A stretch of DNA of 64,000 bases from Aurelia coerulea. Lineage: Eukaryota; Cnidaria; Scyphozoa; Semaeostomeae; Ulmaridae. The DNA is taken from the NCBI GenBank assembly GCA_039566865.1, contig CM076955.1, positions 4,094,501 through 4,158,500 of the forward strand, given 5' to 3'. Position numbers and translations under genes: made by a program. Positions 15,301 to 30,800 of the stretch are shown here, piece after piece; the stretch's first letter is position 1, and each line of letters begins with the position of its first letter. The notes under the pieces are model-generated. The model saw nothing but the letters and a program-made list of their open reading frames with translations, did no database searches and had not been told where the DNA came from.

Positions 15301-18300
15301 ACTATCACTTGAACCTCATTAACCTGATGAGGTTACAAATGTTTCAACAAGTATACCTCGTTTTGACTGAATTGCATCAAACCAAGTTTCATATGCGATT
15401 CATTGATCATATATTCATAAGATTTCAACCATAAACTGTGTTCTGACTTCATATATTCTGGACAAGTTTACTATCACTTGAACCTCATTAACCTGATGAG
15501 GTTTCAAATGTTTCAACAAATATACCTCGTTTTGACTGAATTGCATCAAACCAAGTTTCAAATGCGATTCATTGATCATATATTCATAAGATTTCCACCA
15601 TAAATTGTGTTCTGACTTCATATATTCTGGACAAGTTTACTATCACTTGATCCTCATTAACCTGATGAGGTTTCAAATGTTTCAACAAATATACCTCGTT
15701 TTGACTGAATTGCATCAAACCAAGTTTCATATGCGATTCATTGATCATATATTCATAAGATTTCAACCATAAACTGTGTTCTGACTTCATATATTCTGGA
15801 CAAGTTTACTATCACTTGAACCTCATTATCCTGATGAGGTTTCAAATGTTTCAACAAATATACCTCGTTATGACTCAATTGCATCAAAACAAGTTTCATG
15901 TGCGATTCATTGATTATATATTCATAAGATTTCAACCATAAACTGTGTTCTGACTTTATATATTCTGGACAAATTTACTATCACTTGAACCTCATTAACC
16001 TGATGAGATTTCAAATGTTTCAACAAATATATCTCCTTTTGACTGAATTGCATCAAACCAAGTTTCATATGCGATTCATTGTTCATGTATTCATAAGATT
16101 TCAACGATAAATTGTGTTCTGACTTCATATATTCTGGGCAAGTCTACTATCACTTGAACCTCATTAACCTGATGAGGTTTCAAATGTTTCAACAGATATA
16201 CCTCGTTTTGACTGAATTGCATCAAACCTAGTTTCATATGCGATTCATTGATCATATATTCATAAGATTTCAACCATAAACTGTGTTCTGACTTCATATA
16301 TTCTGGACAAGTTTACTATCATTTGAACCTCATTAACCTGATGAGGTTTCAAATGTTTCAACAAATATACCTTGTTTTGACTGAATTGCATCAGACCAAG
16401 TTTCATATGCGATTCATTGATCATATATTCATAAGATTTCAACCATAAACTGTGTTCTGACTTCATATATTCTTGACAAGCTTACGTTCACTTGAACCTC
16501 ATTAACCTGGCGAGATTCCAAATGTTTCAACAAATATACCTCGTTTTGACTGAATTGCATCAAACCAAGTTTCATATGCGATTCATTGATCATATATTCA
16601 TAAGATTTCAACCATAAACTGTGTTCTGACTTCATATATTCTTGACAAGTTTACTATCACTTGAACCTCATTAACCTGATGAGGTTTCAAATGTGTCAAC
16701 AAATCTAACTCGTTTAGACTGAATTGAATCAAACCAAGTTTCATATGCGATTGATTGATCATATATTGATAAGATTTCCACCATAAACTGTGTTCTGACT
16801 TCATATATTCTGGACAAATTTACTACACATGAACCTCATTAACCTGATGAGGTTTCAAATGTTTCAACAAATAGACCTCGTTTTGACTGAATTGCATCAA
16901 ACCAAGTTTCATATGCGATTCATTGATCATATATTCATAAGATTTCTACCATCAACTGTGTTCTGACTTCATATATTCTGGACAAGTTTACTATCACTTG
17001 ACCTCATTAACCTGATGAGGTTTCAAATGTTTCAACAAATATACCTCGTTTTGACTGAATTGCATCAAAACAAGTTTTATATGCGATTCATTGATCATAT
17101 ATTCATAAGATTTCAACCATAAACTGTGTTCTGACTTCATATATTCTGGAAAAGTTTACAATCACTTGAACCTAATTAGGCTGATAAGGTTTCAAATGTT
17201 TCAACAAATATACCTCGTTTTGACTGAATTGCATCAAACCAAGTTTCATATGCGATTCATTGATCATATATTCATAAGATTTCAACCATAAACTGTGTTC
17301 TGACTTCATATATTCTGGACAAGTTTACTATCACTTGACCTCATTAACCTGATCAGGTTTCAAATGTTTCAACAAATATACCTCATTTTGACTCAATTGC
17401 ATCAAAACAAGTTTCATATGCGATTCATTGATTATATATTCATAAGATTTCAACCATAAACTGTGTTTTGGCTTCATATATTCTGGACAAATTTACTATC
17501 ACTTGAACCTAATTAAGCTGATGAGGTTTCAAATGTTTCAACAAATATACCTCGTTTTGACTGAATTGCATCAAACCAAGTTTTATATGCGATTCATTGA
17601 TTATATATTCATAAGATTTCAACCATAAACTGTGCTCTGACTTCATATATTCTTGACAAGCTTACTTTCACTTGAACCTCATTAACCTGGCGAGGTTCCA
17701 AATGCTTCAACAAATATACCTCGTTTTGACTGAATTGCATGAAACCAAGTTTCATATGCGATTCATTGATTATATATTCATAAGATTTCAACCATAAACT
17801 GTGTTCTGACTTCATGTATTCTGGAAAAGTTTACTATCACTTGAACCTAATTAGGCTGATAAGGTTTCAAATGTTTCAACAAATATACCTCGTTTTGACT
17901 GAATTGCATCAAACCAAGTTTCATATGCAATTCATTGATTATATATTCATAAGATTATAACCATAAACTATGTTCTGACTTCATATATTCTGGACAAACT
18001 TACTATCACTTGAACCTCATTAAACTGATGAGGTTTCAAATGTTTCAACAAATATACCTCGTTTTGACTGAATTGCACCAAACCAAGTTTCATATGCGAT
18101 TCATTGATCATATATTCATAAGATTTCAACGATAAATTGTGTTCTGACTTCATATATTCTGGACAAGTTTACTATCACTTGAACCTCATTAACCTGATGA
18201 GGTTTCAAATGTTTCAACAAATATACCTCGTTTTGACTGAATTGCATCAAACCAAGTTTCATATGCGATTCATTGATCATATATTCATAAGATTTCAACC

Positions 18301-21143
18301 ATAAACTGTGTTCTGACTTCATATATTCTGGACAAGTTTACTATCACTTGAACCTCATTAACCTGATGAGGTTTCAAATGTTTCAACAAATATACCTCGT
18401 TTTGACTGAATTACATCAGACCAAGTTTCATATGAGATTCATTGATCATATATTCATAAGACTTCCACCACAAACTGTGTTCTGACTTCATATATTCTTG
18501 ACAAGCTTACTTTCACTTGAACCTCATTAACCTGGCGAGGTTCCAAATGTTTCAACAAATATACCTCGTTTTGACTGAGTTGCATCAAACCAAGTTTCAT
18601 ATGCGATTCATTCATCATATATTCATAAGATTTCAACGATAAATTGTGTTCTGACTTCATATATTCTGGAGCAGTTTACTATCACTTGAACCTCATTAGC
18701 CTGATGAGGTTTCAAATGTTTCAACAAATATACCTCGCTTTGAATGAATAGCATCCAACCAAGTTTCACATGCGATTCATTGATCATATATTCATAAGAT
18801 TTCAACCATAAATTGTGTTCTCACTTCATATATTCTGGACAAGTTTACTATCACTTGAACCTCATTAACATGATGAGGTTTAAATGTGTCAACAAATATA
18901 CCTCGTTTAGACTAAATTGAATCAAACCAAGTTTCATATGCGATTCATTGATCATATATTCATAAGATTTCAACCATAAACTGTGTTCTGACTTCATATA
19001 TTCTTGACAAGTTTACTATCACTTGAACCTCATTAACCTGATGAGGTTTCAAATGTTTAAACAAATATACCTCGTTGTGACTGAATTGCATCAAACCAAG
19101 TTTCATATGCGATTCATTGATCATATATTCATAAGATTTCAACCATAAACTGTGTTCTGACTTCATATATTCTGGACAAGTTTACTATCACTTGAACCTC
19201 ATTAACCTGATGAGGTTTCAAATGTTTCAACAAATATACCATGTTTTGAATAAAATTGCATCAAACCAATTTTCATATGCGATTGATTGATCATATATTG
19301 ATAAGATTTCAACCATAAACTGTGTTCTGACTTCATATATTCTGGACAAGTTTACTATCACTTGAACCTCATTAACCTGATGAGGTTTCAAATGTTTCAA
19401 CAAATATACCTCGTTTTGACTGAATTGCATCAAACCAAGTTTCATATGCCATTCATTGATCATATATTCATAAGATTTCAACCATAAACTGTGTTCTGAC
19501 TTCATATATTCTGGACAAGTTTACTATCACTTGAACCTCATTAACGTGATGAGATTTCAAATGTTTCAACAAATATATCTCGTTTTAACTGAATTGCATC
19601 AAACCAAGTTTCATATGCGATTCATTGATTATATATTCATAAGATTTCAACCAGAAACTGTGTGCTTACTTCATATATTCTGGACAATTTTACTATCACT
19701 TGAACCTCATTAAACTGATGAGGTTTCAAATGTTTCAACAAATATACCTCGTTTTGACTGAATTGCATCAAACCAAGTTTCATATGCGATTCATTGATCA
19801 TATATTCATAAGATTTCAACGATAAATTGTGTTCTGACTTCATATATTCTGGACAAGTTTACTATCACTTGAACCTCATTAACCTGATGAGGTTTCAAAT
19901 GTTTCAACAAATATACCATGTTTTGAAAAAAATTGCATCAAACCAATTTTCATATGCGATTGATTGATCATATATTCATAAGATTTCAACCATAAACTGT
20001 GTTCTGAATTCATATATTCTGGACAAGTTTACTATCACTTGAACCTCATTAACCTGATGAGGTTTCAAATGTTTCAACAAATATACCTCGTTTTGACTGA
20101 ATTGCATCAAACCAAGTTTCATATGCGATTCATTGATCATATATTCATAAGATTTCAACCATAAACTGTGTTCTGACTTCATATATTCTGGACAAGTTTA
20201 CTATCACTTGAACCTCATTAACGTGATGAGATTTCAAATGTTTCAACAAATATATCTCGTTTTAACTGAATTGCATCAAACCAAGTTTCATATGCGATTC
20301 ATTGATTATATATTCATAAGATTTCAACCATAAACTGTGTTCTTACTTCATATATTCTGGACAATTTTACTATCACTTAAACCTCATTAAACTGATGAGG
20401 TTTCAAATGTTTCAACAAATATACCTCGTTTTCACTGAATTGCATCAAACCAAGTTTCATATGCGATTCATTGATCATATATTCATAAGATTTCAACGAT
20501 AAATTGTGTTCTGACTTCATATATTCTGGACAAGTTTACTATCACTTGAACCTCATTAACCTGATGAGGTTTCAAATGTTTCAACAAATATACCTCGTTT
20601 TGACTGAATTGCATCAAACCAAGTTTCATATGCGATTCATTGATCATATATTCATAAGATTTCAACGATAAATTGTGTTCTGACTTCATATATTTTGGAC
20701 AAGTTTAATATCACTTGAACCTCATTAACCTGATGAGGTTTCAAATGTTTCAACAAATATACCTCGTTTTGACTGAATTGCATCAAACCAAGCTTCATAT
20801 GCGATTCATTGATCATATATTCATAAGATTTCAACGATAAATTGTGTTCTGACTTCATATATTCTGGACAAGTTTACTATCACTTGAACCTCATTAACCT
20901 GATGAGGTTTCAATTGTTTCAACAAATATACTTCGTTTTGACTGAATTGAATCAAACCAAGTTTCATATGCGATTCATTGATCATATATTCATAAGATTT
21001 CAACGATAAATTGTGTTCTGACTTCATATATTCTGGACAAGTTTACTATCACTTGAACCTCATTAACCTGATGAGGTTTCAAATGTTTCAACAAATATAC
21101 CTCGTTTTGACTGAATTGCATCAAACCAAGGTTCATATGCGAT

Positions 21144-21622
21144 CAGGGGCGTCGCCAGCCCAAGAAATCTGGGGTGGAAAAATAGGAGGGGGTCTGGGGG
21201 CGTTGCCCCCAGAAAATTTGTCCTGACCACGCCTTTCAGGCTCTCGGAAAACACGGGAAACGCCCTTTTATTATTTTCATCTATTTCGATATATTTGGAA
21301 AAGCAACCATCTCAAGCAGCATTTTTCGTAAGAGCGGGTATTTTTGCACAACGAAAATCGAAATAGAAAAATACATCAGATATCAATTTACGAGGAAAGG
21401 AAAGATATGATTTGAAATTGAAATTTAAGCGTTTTCTCGAAATGTTCAATAACGAAATTCAGAATTCAAGAGGAAAAACCAGTTATCACAATAATTCCAA
21501 GTCAATAAAAATCTACCCCTACCCCAAAGTTTTTTAACGGATTTCGAAAAATTACAAAATCGAACTCTGGGAAAACTGGGGTGGACATGTCCACCCCAGT
21601 CCACCCCGTGGCGACGCCACTG
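21144..21622. mobile_element. hAT-type MITE, copy 1, inside the satellite
   Basis: A 479-bp insertion breaks a satellite monomer. Its termini are 'caggggcgtcgcc' and 'ggcgacgccactg', an inverted repeat of the CAGNG type typical of the hAT superfamily. It is flanked by a perfect 8-bp target duplication, tatgcgat, at 21136-21143 and 21623-21630, the length hAT transposases make. Subterminal G-rich and C-rich hairpins are present (for example 'gggggcgttgccccc'). There is no transposase frame, so it is non-autonomous. The target lies within the monomer motif catatgcgattcattg. Confidence 0.9.
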
Positions 21623-22644
21623 TATGCGATTGATTGATCATATATTGATAAGATTTCAACCATAAACTGTGTTCTGACTTCATATATTCTGGACAAGTTT
21701 ACTATCACTTGAACCTCATTAACCTGATGAGGTTTCAAATGTTTCAACAAATATACCTCGTTTTGACTGAATTGCATCAAACCAAGTTTCATATGCGATT
21801 CATTGATCATATATTCATAAGATTTCAACCATAAACTGTGTTCTGACTTCATATATTCTGGACACGTTTACTATCACTTGAACCTCATTAACGTGATGAG
21901 ATTTCAAATGTTTCAACAAATATATCTCGTTTTAACTGAATTGCATAAAACCAAGTTTCATATGCGATTCATTGATTATATATTCATAAGATTTCAACCA
22001 TAAACTGTGTTCTTACTTCATATATTCTGGACCAGTTTACTATCACTTGAACCTCATCAACCTGATGAGGTTTGAAATGTTTCAACAAATATACCTCGTT
22101 TTGACTGAATTGCATCAAACCAAGTTTCATATGCGATTCATTGATCATATATTCATAAGATTTCAACGATAAATTGTGTTCTGACTTCATATATTCTGGA
22201 CAAGTTTACTATCACTTGAACCTCATTAACCTGATGAGGTTTCAAATGTTTCAACAAATATACCTCGTTTTGACTGAATTGCATCAGACCAAGTTTCATA
22301 TGCGATTCATTGATCATATATTCATAAGATTTCAACCATAAACTGTGTTCTGACTTCATATATTCTTGACAAGCTTACGTTCACTTGAACCTCATTAACC
22401 TGGCGAGATTACAAATGATTCAACAAATATACCTCGTTTTGACTGAATTGCATCAAACCAAGTTTCATGTGCGATTCATTGATTATATATTCATATGATT
22501 TCAACGATAAATTGTGTTCTGACTTCATATATTCTGGACAAGTTTACTATCACTTGAACCTCATTAACCTGATGAGGTTTCAAATGTTTCAACAAATATA
22601 CCTCGTTTTGACTGAATTGCATCAAACCAAGGTTCATATGCGAT

Positions 22645-23123
22645 CAGGGGCGTCGCCAGCCCAAGAAATCTGGGGTGGAAAAATAGGAGGGGGTCTGGGG
22701 GCGTTGCCCCCAGAAAATTTGTCCTGACCACGCCTTTCAGGCTCTCGGAAAACACGGGAAACGCCCTTTTATTATTTTCATCTATTTCGATATATTTGGA
22801 AAAGCAACCATCTCAAGCAGCATTTTTCGTAAGAGCGGGTATTTTTGCACAACGAAAATCGAAATAGAAAAATACATCAGATATCAATTTACGAGGAAAG
22901 GAAAGATATGATTTGAAATTGAAATTTAAGCGTTTTCTCGAAATGTTCAATAACGAAATTCAGAATTCAAGAGGAAAAACCAGTTATCACAATAATTCCA
23001 AGTCAATAAAAATCTACCCCTACCCCAAAGTTTTTTAACGGATTTCGAAAAATTACAAAATCGAACTCTGGGAAAACTGGGGTGGACATGTCCACCCCAG
23101 TCCACCCCGTGGCGACGCCACTG
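22645..23123. mobile_element. hAT-type MITE, copy 2, duplicated with its host monomer
   Basis: This is the same 479-bp element with no difference from copy 1 that I can see, and the same target duplication, tatgcgat, at 22637-22644 and 23124-23131. The host monomer also shares a rare variant, 'ccaaggttcat' in place of 'ccaagtttcat', just before the left terminus. The offset is 1501 bp, equal to 6 monomers (1014) plus the element (479) plus one target duplication (8). The two copies therefore arose by duplication or conversion of a segment already carrying the insertion, not by two insertions. Confidence 0.9.
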
Positions 23124-24659
23124 TATGCGATTGATTGATCATATATTGATAAGATTTCAACCATAAACTGTGTTCTGACTTTATATATTTTGGACGAGTT
23201 TACTATCACTTGAACCTCATTAACCTGATGAGGTTTCAAATGTTTCAAGAAACATGCCTCGTTTTGACTGAATTGCATCAAACCAAGTTTCATATGCGAT
23301 TCATTGATCATATATTCATAAGATTTCAACCATAAACTGTGTTCTGACTTCATATATTCTGGACAAGTTTACTATCATTTGAACCTCATTAACCTGATGA
23401 GGTTTCAAATGTTTCAACAAATATACCTCGTTTTGACTGAATTGCATCAAACCAAGTTTCATATGCGATTCATTGATCATATATTGATAAGATTTCAACC
23501 ATAAACTGTGTTCTGACTTCATATATTCTGGACAAGTTTACTATCACTTGAACCTCATTAAGCTGATCAGGTTTCAAATGTTTCAACAAATATACCTCGT
23601 TTTGACTGAATTGCATCAAACCAAGTTTCATATGCGATTCATTGATTATATATTCATAATATTTCAACCATAAACTGTGTTCTGACTTCATATATTCTGG
23701 AAAAGTTTACTATCACTTGAACCTAATTAAGCTGATCAGGTTTCAAATGTTTCAACAAATATACCTCGTTTTGACTCAATTGCATCAAACCAAGTTTTAT
23801 ATGCGATTCATTGATTATATATTCATAAGGTTTCAACCATAAACTGTGTTCTGACTTCATATATTCTTGACAAGCTTACATTCACTTGAACCTCCTTAAC
23901 CTGGCGAGGTTCCAAATGTTTCAACAAATATATCTCGTTTTGACTGAATAGCATCAAACCAAGTTTCATATGCGATTCATTCATCATATATTCATAAGAT
24001 TTCAACGATAAATTGTGTTCTGACTTCATATATTCTGGAGCAGTTTACTATCACTTGAACCTCATTAACCTGATGAGGTTTCAAATGTTTCAACAAATAT
24101 ACCTCGTTTTGACTGAATTGCATCAAACCAAGTTTCATATGCGATTCATTGATCATATATTAATAAGATTTCAACCATAAACTGTGTTCTGACTTCATAT
24201 ATTCTGGACAAGTTTACTATCATTTGAACCTCATTAACCTGATGAGGTTTCAAATGTTTCAACAAATATACCTCGTTTTGACTGAATTGCATCAAACCAA
24301 GTTTCATATGCGATTCATTGATCATATATTCATAAGATTTCAACCATAAATTGTGTTCTGACTTCATATATTCTGGACAAGTTTACTATCACTTGAACCT
24401 AATTAAGCTGATGAGGTTTCAAATGTTTCAACAAATATACCTCGTTTTGACTGAATTGCATCAAACCAAGTTTCATATGCGATTCATTGATTATATATTC
24501 ATAATATTTCAACCATAAACTGTGTTCTGACTTCATATATTCTGGAAAAGTTTACTATCACTTGAACCTAATTAAGCTGATCAGGTTTCAAATGTTTCAA
24601 CAAATATACCTCGTTTTGACTCAATTGCATCAAACCAAGTTCTATATGCGATTCATTGA

Positions 24660-27410
24660 TTATATATTCATAAGATTTGAACCATAAACCGTGTTCTGAC
24701 GTCATATATTCTTGACAAATTTACGATCACTTGAACCTCATTAACCTGATGAGGTTTCAAATGTTTCAACAAATATACCTTGTGTTGACTGAATTGAATC
24801 AAACCAAGTTTCATATGCGATTCATTGATCATATATTCATAAGATTTCAACCATAAACTGTGTTCTGACTTCATATATTCTGGAAAAGTTTACTATCATT
24901 TGAACCTCATTAACCTGATGAGGTTTCAAATGTTTCAACAAATATACCTCGTTTTGACTGAATTGAATCAAACCAAGTTTCATATGCGATTCATTGATCA
25001 TATATTGATAAGATTTCAACCATAAACTGTGTTCTGACTTCATATATTCTGGACAAGTTTACTATCACTTGAACCTAATTAAGCTGATGAGGTTTCAAAT
25101 GTTTCAACAAATATACCTCGTTTTGACTGAATTGCATCAAACCAAGTTTCATATGCGATTCATTGATTATATATTCATAAGATTTCAACCATAAACTGTG
25201 TTCTGACTTCATATATTCTGGAAAAGTTTACTATCACTTGAACCTAATTAAGCTGATAAGGTTTCAAATGTTTCAACAAATATACCTCGTTTTGACTGAA
25301 TTGCATCAAACCAAGTTTCATATGCAATTCATTGATTATATATTCATAAAATTTCCACCATAAACTGTGTTCTGACTTCATATATTCTGGACAAATTTAC
25401 TATCACTTGAACCTCATTAACCTGATGAGGTTTCAAATGTTTCAACAAATATACCTCGTTTTGACTGAATTGCATCAAACCAAGTTTCATATGCGATTCA
25501 TTGATCATATATTCATAAGATTTCCACCTTAAATTGTGTTCTGACTTAATATATTCTGGACAAGTTTACTATCACTTGAACCTCATTAACCTGATGAGGT
25601 TTCAAATGTTTCAACAAATATACCTTGTTTTGACTGAATTGCATCAAACCAAGTTTCATATGCGATTCATTGATCATATATTCATAAGATTTCAACCATA
25701 AACTGTGTTCTGACTTCATATATTCTGGACAAGTTTACTATCACTTGAACCTAATTAAGCTGATAAGGTTTCAAATGTTTCAACAAATATACCTCGTTTT
25801 GACTGAATTGCATCAAACCAAGTTTCATATGCAATTCATTGATTATATATTCATAAAATTTCCACCATAAACTGTGTTCTGACTTCATATATTCTGGACA
25901 AATTTACTATCACTTGAACCTCATTAAACTGATGAGGTTTCAAATGTTTCAACAAATATACCTCGTTTTGACTCAATTGCATCAAACCAAGTTCTATATG
26001 CGATTCATTGATTATATATTCATAAGATTTGAACCATAAACCGTGTTCTGACGTCATATATTCTTGACAAACTTACGATCACTTGAACCTCATTAACCTG
26101 ATGAGGTTTCAAATGTTTCAACAAATATACCTTGTTTTGACTGAATTGCATCAAACCAAGTTTCATATGCGATTCATTGATCATATATTCATAAGATTTC
26201 AACCATAAACTGTGTTCTGACTTCATATATTCTGGACCAGTTTACTATCACTTGAACCTCATTAACCTGATGAGGTTTCAAATGTTTCAAGAAATATACT
26301 TCGTTTTGACTGAATTGCATCAAACCAAGTTTCATATGCGATTCATTGATCATATATTAATAAGATTTCAACCATAAACTGTGTTCTGACTTCATATATT
26401 CTGGACAAGTTTACTATCATTTGAACCTCATTAACCTGATGAGGTTTCAAATGTTTCAACAAATATACCTCGTTTTGACTGAATTGCATCAAACCAAGTT
26501 TCATATGCGATTCATTGATCATATATTGATAAGATTTCAACCATAAATTGTGTTCTGACTTCATATATTCTGGACAAGTTTACTATCACTTGAACCTAAT
26601 TAAGCTGATGAGGTTTCAAATGTTTCAACAAATATACCTCGTTTTGACTGAATTGCATCAAACCAAGTTTCATATGCGATTCATTGATTATATATTCATA
26701 ATATTTCAACCATAAACTGTGTTCTGACTTCATATATTCTGGAAAAGTTTACTATCACTTGAACCTAATTAAGCTGATCAGGTTTCAAATGTTTCAACAA
26801 ATATACCTCGTTTTGACTGAATTGCATCAAACCAAGTTTCATATGCAATTCATTGATTATATATTCATAAAATTTCCACCATAAACTGTGTTCTGACTTC
26901 ATATATTCTGGACAAATTTACTATCACTTGAACCTCATTAAACTGATGAGGTTTCAAATGTTTCAACAAATATACCTCGTTTTGACTCAATTGCATCAAA
27001 CCAAGTTCTATATGCGATTCATTGATTATATATTCATAAGATTTGAACCATAAACCGTGTTCTGACGTCATATATTCTTGACAAATTTACGATCACTTGA
27101 ACCTCATTAACCTGATGAGGTTTCAAATGTTTCAACAAATATACCTTGTGTTGACTGAATTGAATCAAACCAAGTTTCATATGCGATTCATTGATCATAT
27201 ATTCATAAGATTTCAACCATAAACTGTGTTCTGACTTCATATATTCTGGAAAAGTTTACTATCATTTGAACCTCATTAACCTGATGAGGTTTCAAATGTT
27301 TCAACAAATATACCTCGTTTTGACTGAATTGAATCAAACCAAGTTTCATATGCGATTCATTGATCATATATTGATAAGATTTCAACCATAAACTGTGTTC
27401 TGACTTCATA
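24660..27410. repeat. 14-monomer higher-order repeat, block A (offset 2366 bp)
   Basis: Rare variants at 24668-25043 reappear at 27034-27409, exactly 2366 bp (14 x 169) later. They include 'gaaccataaaccgtgttctg', 'gtcatatattcttgac' and 'ccttgtgttgactg'. A third relative near 26030-26060 shares the first two but not the third, and some other units match at 13- or 6-monomer offsets (24146/26343 and 25851/26865). The block is therefore a mosaic of several exchanges. Confidence 0.7.
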
Positions 27411-27878
27411 TATTCTGGACAAGTTTACTATCACTTGAACCTAATTAAGCTGATGAGGTTTCAAATGTTTCAACAAATATACCTCGTTTTGACTGAATTG
27501 CATCAAACCAAGTTTCATATGCGATTCATTGATCATATATTCATAAGATTTCAACCATAAACTGTGTTCTGACTTCATATATTCTGGAAAAGTTTACTAT
27601 CACTTGAACCTAATTAAGCTGATAAGGTTTCAAATGTTTCAACAAATATACCTCGTTTTGACTGAATTGCATCAAACCAAGTTTCATATGCAATTCATTG
27701 ATTATATATTCATAAAATTTCCACCATAAACTGTGTTCTGACTTCATATATTCTGGACAAATTTACTATCACTTGAACCTCATTAAACTGATGAGGTTTC
27801 AAATGTTTCAACAAATATACCTCGTTTTGACTGAATTGCATCAAACCAAGTTTCATATGCGATTCATTGATCATATAT

Positions 27879-30800
27879 TCATAAGATTTCCACCTTAAAT
27901 TGTGTTCTGACTTTATATATTCTGGACAAGTTTACTATCACTTGAACCTCATTAACCTGATGAGGTTTCAAATGTTTCAACAAATATACCTCGTTTTGAA
28001 TGAATTGCATCAAACCAAGTTTCATATGCGCTTCATTGATCATATATTCATAAGATTTCAACGATAAATTGTGTTCTGACTTCATATATTCTGGACAAGT
28101 TTACTATCACTTGAACCTAATTAAGCTGATCAGGTTTCAAATGTTTCAACAAATATACCTCGTTTTGACTGAATTGCATCAAACCAAGTTTCATATGCGA
28201 TTCATTGATTATATATTCATAAGATTTCAACCATAAACTGTGCTCTGACTTCATATATTCTTGACAAGCTTACTTTCACTTGAACCTCATTAACCTGGCG
28301 AGGTTCCAAATGCTTCAACAAATATACCTCGTTTTGACTGAATTGCATCAAACCAAGTTTCATATGCGATTCATTGATTATATATTCATAAGATTTCAAC
28401 GATAAATTGTGTTCTGGCTTCATGTATTCTGGAAAAGTTTACTTTCACTTGAACCTAATTAGGCTGATAAGGTTTCAAATGTTTCAACAAATATACCTCG
28501 TTTTGACTGAATTGCATCAAACAAAGTTTCATATGCAATTCATTGATTATATATTCATAAGATTATAACCATAAACTGTGTTCTGACTTCATATATTCTG
28601 GACAAACTTACTATCACTTGAACCTCATTAAACTGATGAGGTTTCAAATGTTTCAACAAATATACCTCGTTTTGACTGAATTGCATCAAACCAAGTTTCA
28701 TATGCGATTCATTGATCATATATTCATAAGATTTCAACGATAAATTGTGTTCTGACTTCATATATTCTGGACAAGTTTACTATCACTTGAACCTCATTAA
28801 CCTGATGAGGTTTCAAATATTTCAACAAATATACCTCGTTTTGACTGAATTGCATCAAACCAAGTTTCATATGCGATTCATTGATTATATATTCATAAGA
28901 TTTCAACCATAAACTGTGTTCTGACTTCATATATTTTGGAAAAGTTTACTATCACTTGAACCTAATTAAGCTGATCAGGTTTCAAATGTTTGAACAAATA
29001 TACCTCGTTTTGACTCAATTGCATCAAACCAAGTTTTATATGCGATTCATTGATTATATATTCATAAGATTTCAACCATAAACTGTGTTCTGACTTCATA
29101 TATTCTTGACAAGCTTACTTTCACTTGAACCTCCTTAACCTGGCGAGGTTCCAAATATTTCAACAAATATATCTCGTTTTGACTGAATAGCATCAAACCA
29201 AGTTTCATATGCGATTCATTCATCATATATTCATAAGATTTCAACGATAAATTGTGTTCTGACTTCATATATTCTGGAGCAGTTTACTATCACTTGAACC
29301 TCATTAACCTGATGAGGTTTCAAATGTTTCAAGAAATATACCTCGTTTTGACTGAATTGCATCAAACCAAGTTTCATATGCGATTCATTCATCATATATT
29401 CATAAGATTTCAACCATAAACTGTGTTCAGACTTCATATATTCTGGACAAGTTAACTATCACTTGAACCTCATTAACCTGATGAGGTTTCAAATGTTTCA
29501 ACAAATATACCTCGTTTTGACTGAATTGCATCAAACCAAGTTTCATATGCGATTCATTGATCATATATTCATAAGATTTCAACCATAAACTGTGTTCTGA
29601 CTTCATATATTCTGGACGAGATAACTATCACTTGAACCTCATTAACCTGATGAGGTTTCAAATGTTTCAACAAATATACCTCGTTTTGACTGAATTGCAT
29701 CAGACCAAGTTTCATATGAGATTCATTGATCATATATTCATAAGATTTCAACCACAAACTGTGTTCTGACTTCATATATTCTTGACAAGCTTACTTTCAC
29801 TTGAACCTCATTAACCTGGCGAGGTTCCAAATGTTTCAACAAATATACCTCGTTTTGACTGAATTGCATCAAACCAAGTTTCATATGCGATTCATTCATC
29901 ATATATTCATAAGATTTCAACGATAAATTGTGTTCTGGCTTCACATATTCTGGAGCAGTTTACTATCACTTGAACCTCATTAACCTGATGAGGTTTCAAA
30001 TGTTTCAACAAATATACCTCGTTTTTACTGAATTGCATCAAACCAAGTTTCATATGCGATTCATTGATCATATATTCATAAGATTTCAACCAAAAACTGT
30101 GTTCTGACTTCATATATTCTAGACAAGTTTACTATCACTTGAACCTCATTAACATGATGAGGTTTCAAATGTTTCAACAAATATACCTCGTTTTGACTGA
30201 ATTGCATCAAACCAAGTTTCATATGCGATTCATTGATTATATATTCATAAGATTTCAACCATAAACTGTGTTCTGACTTCATATATTTTGGACAAGTTTA
30301 CTATCACTTGAACCTCATTAACCTGATGAGGTTTCAAATGTTTCAACAAATATACCTCGTTTTGAATGAATTGCATCAAACCAAGTTTCATATGCGATTC
30401 ATTGATCATATATTCATAAGATTTCAACGATAAATTGTGTTCTGACTTCATATATTCTGGACAAGTTTACTATCACTTGAACCTAATTAAGCTGATCAGG
30501 TTTCAAATGTTTCAACAAATATACCTCGTTTTGACTGAATTGCATCAAACCAAGTTTCATATGCGATTCATTGATTATATATTCATAAGATTTCAACCAT
30601 AAACTGTGCTCTGACTTCATATATTCTTGACAAGCTTACTTTCACTTGAACCTCATTAACCTGGCGAGGTTCCAAATGCTTCAACAAATATACCTCGTTT
30701 TGACTGAATTGCATCAAACCAAGTTTCATATGCGATTCATTGATTATATATTCATAAGATTTCAACGATAAATTGTGTTCTGGCTTCATGTATTCTGGAA

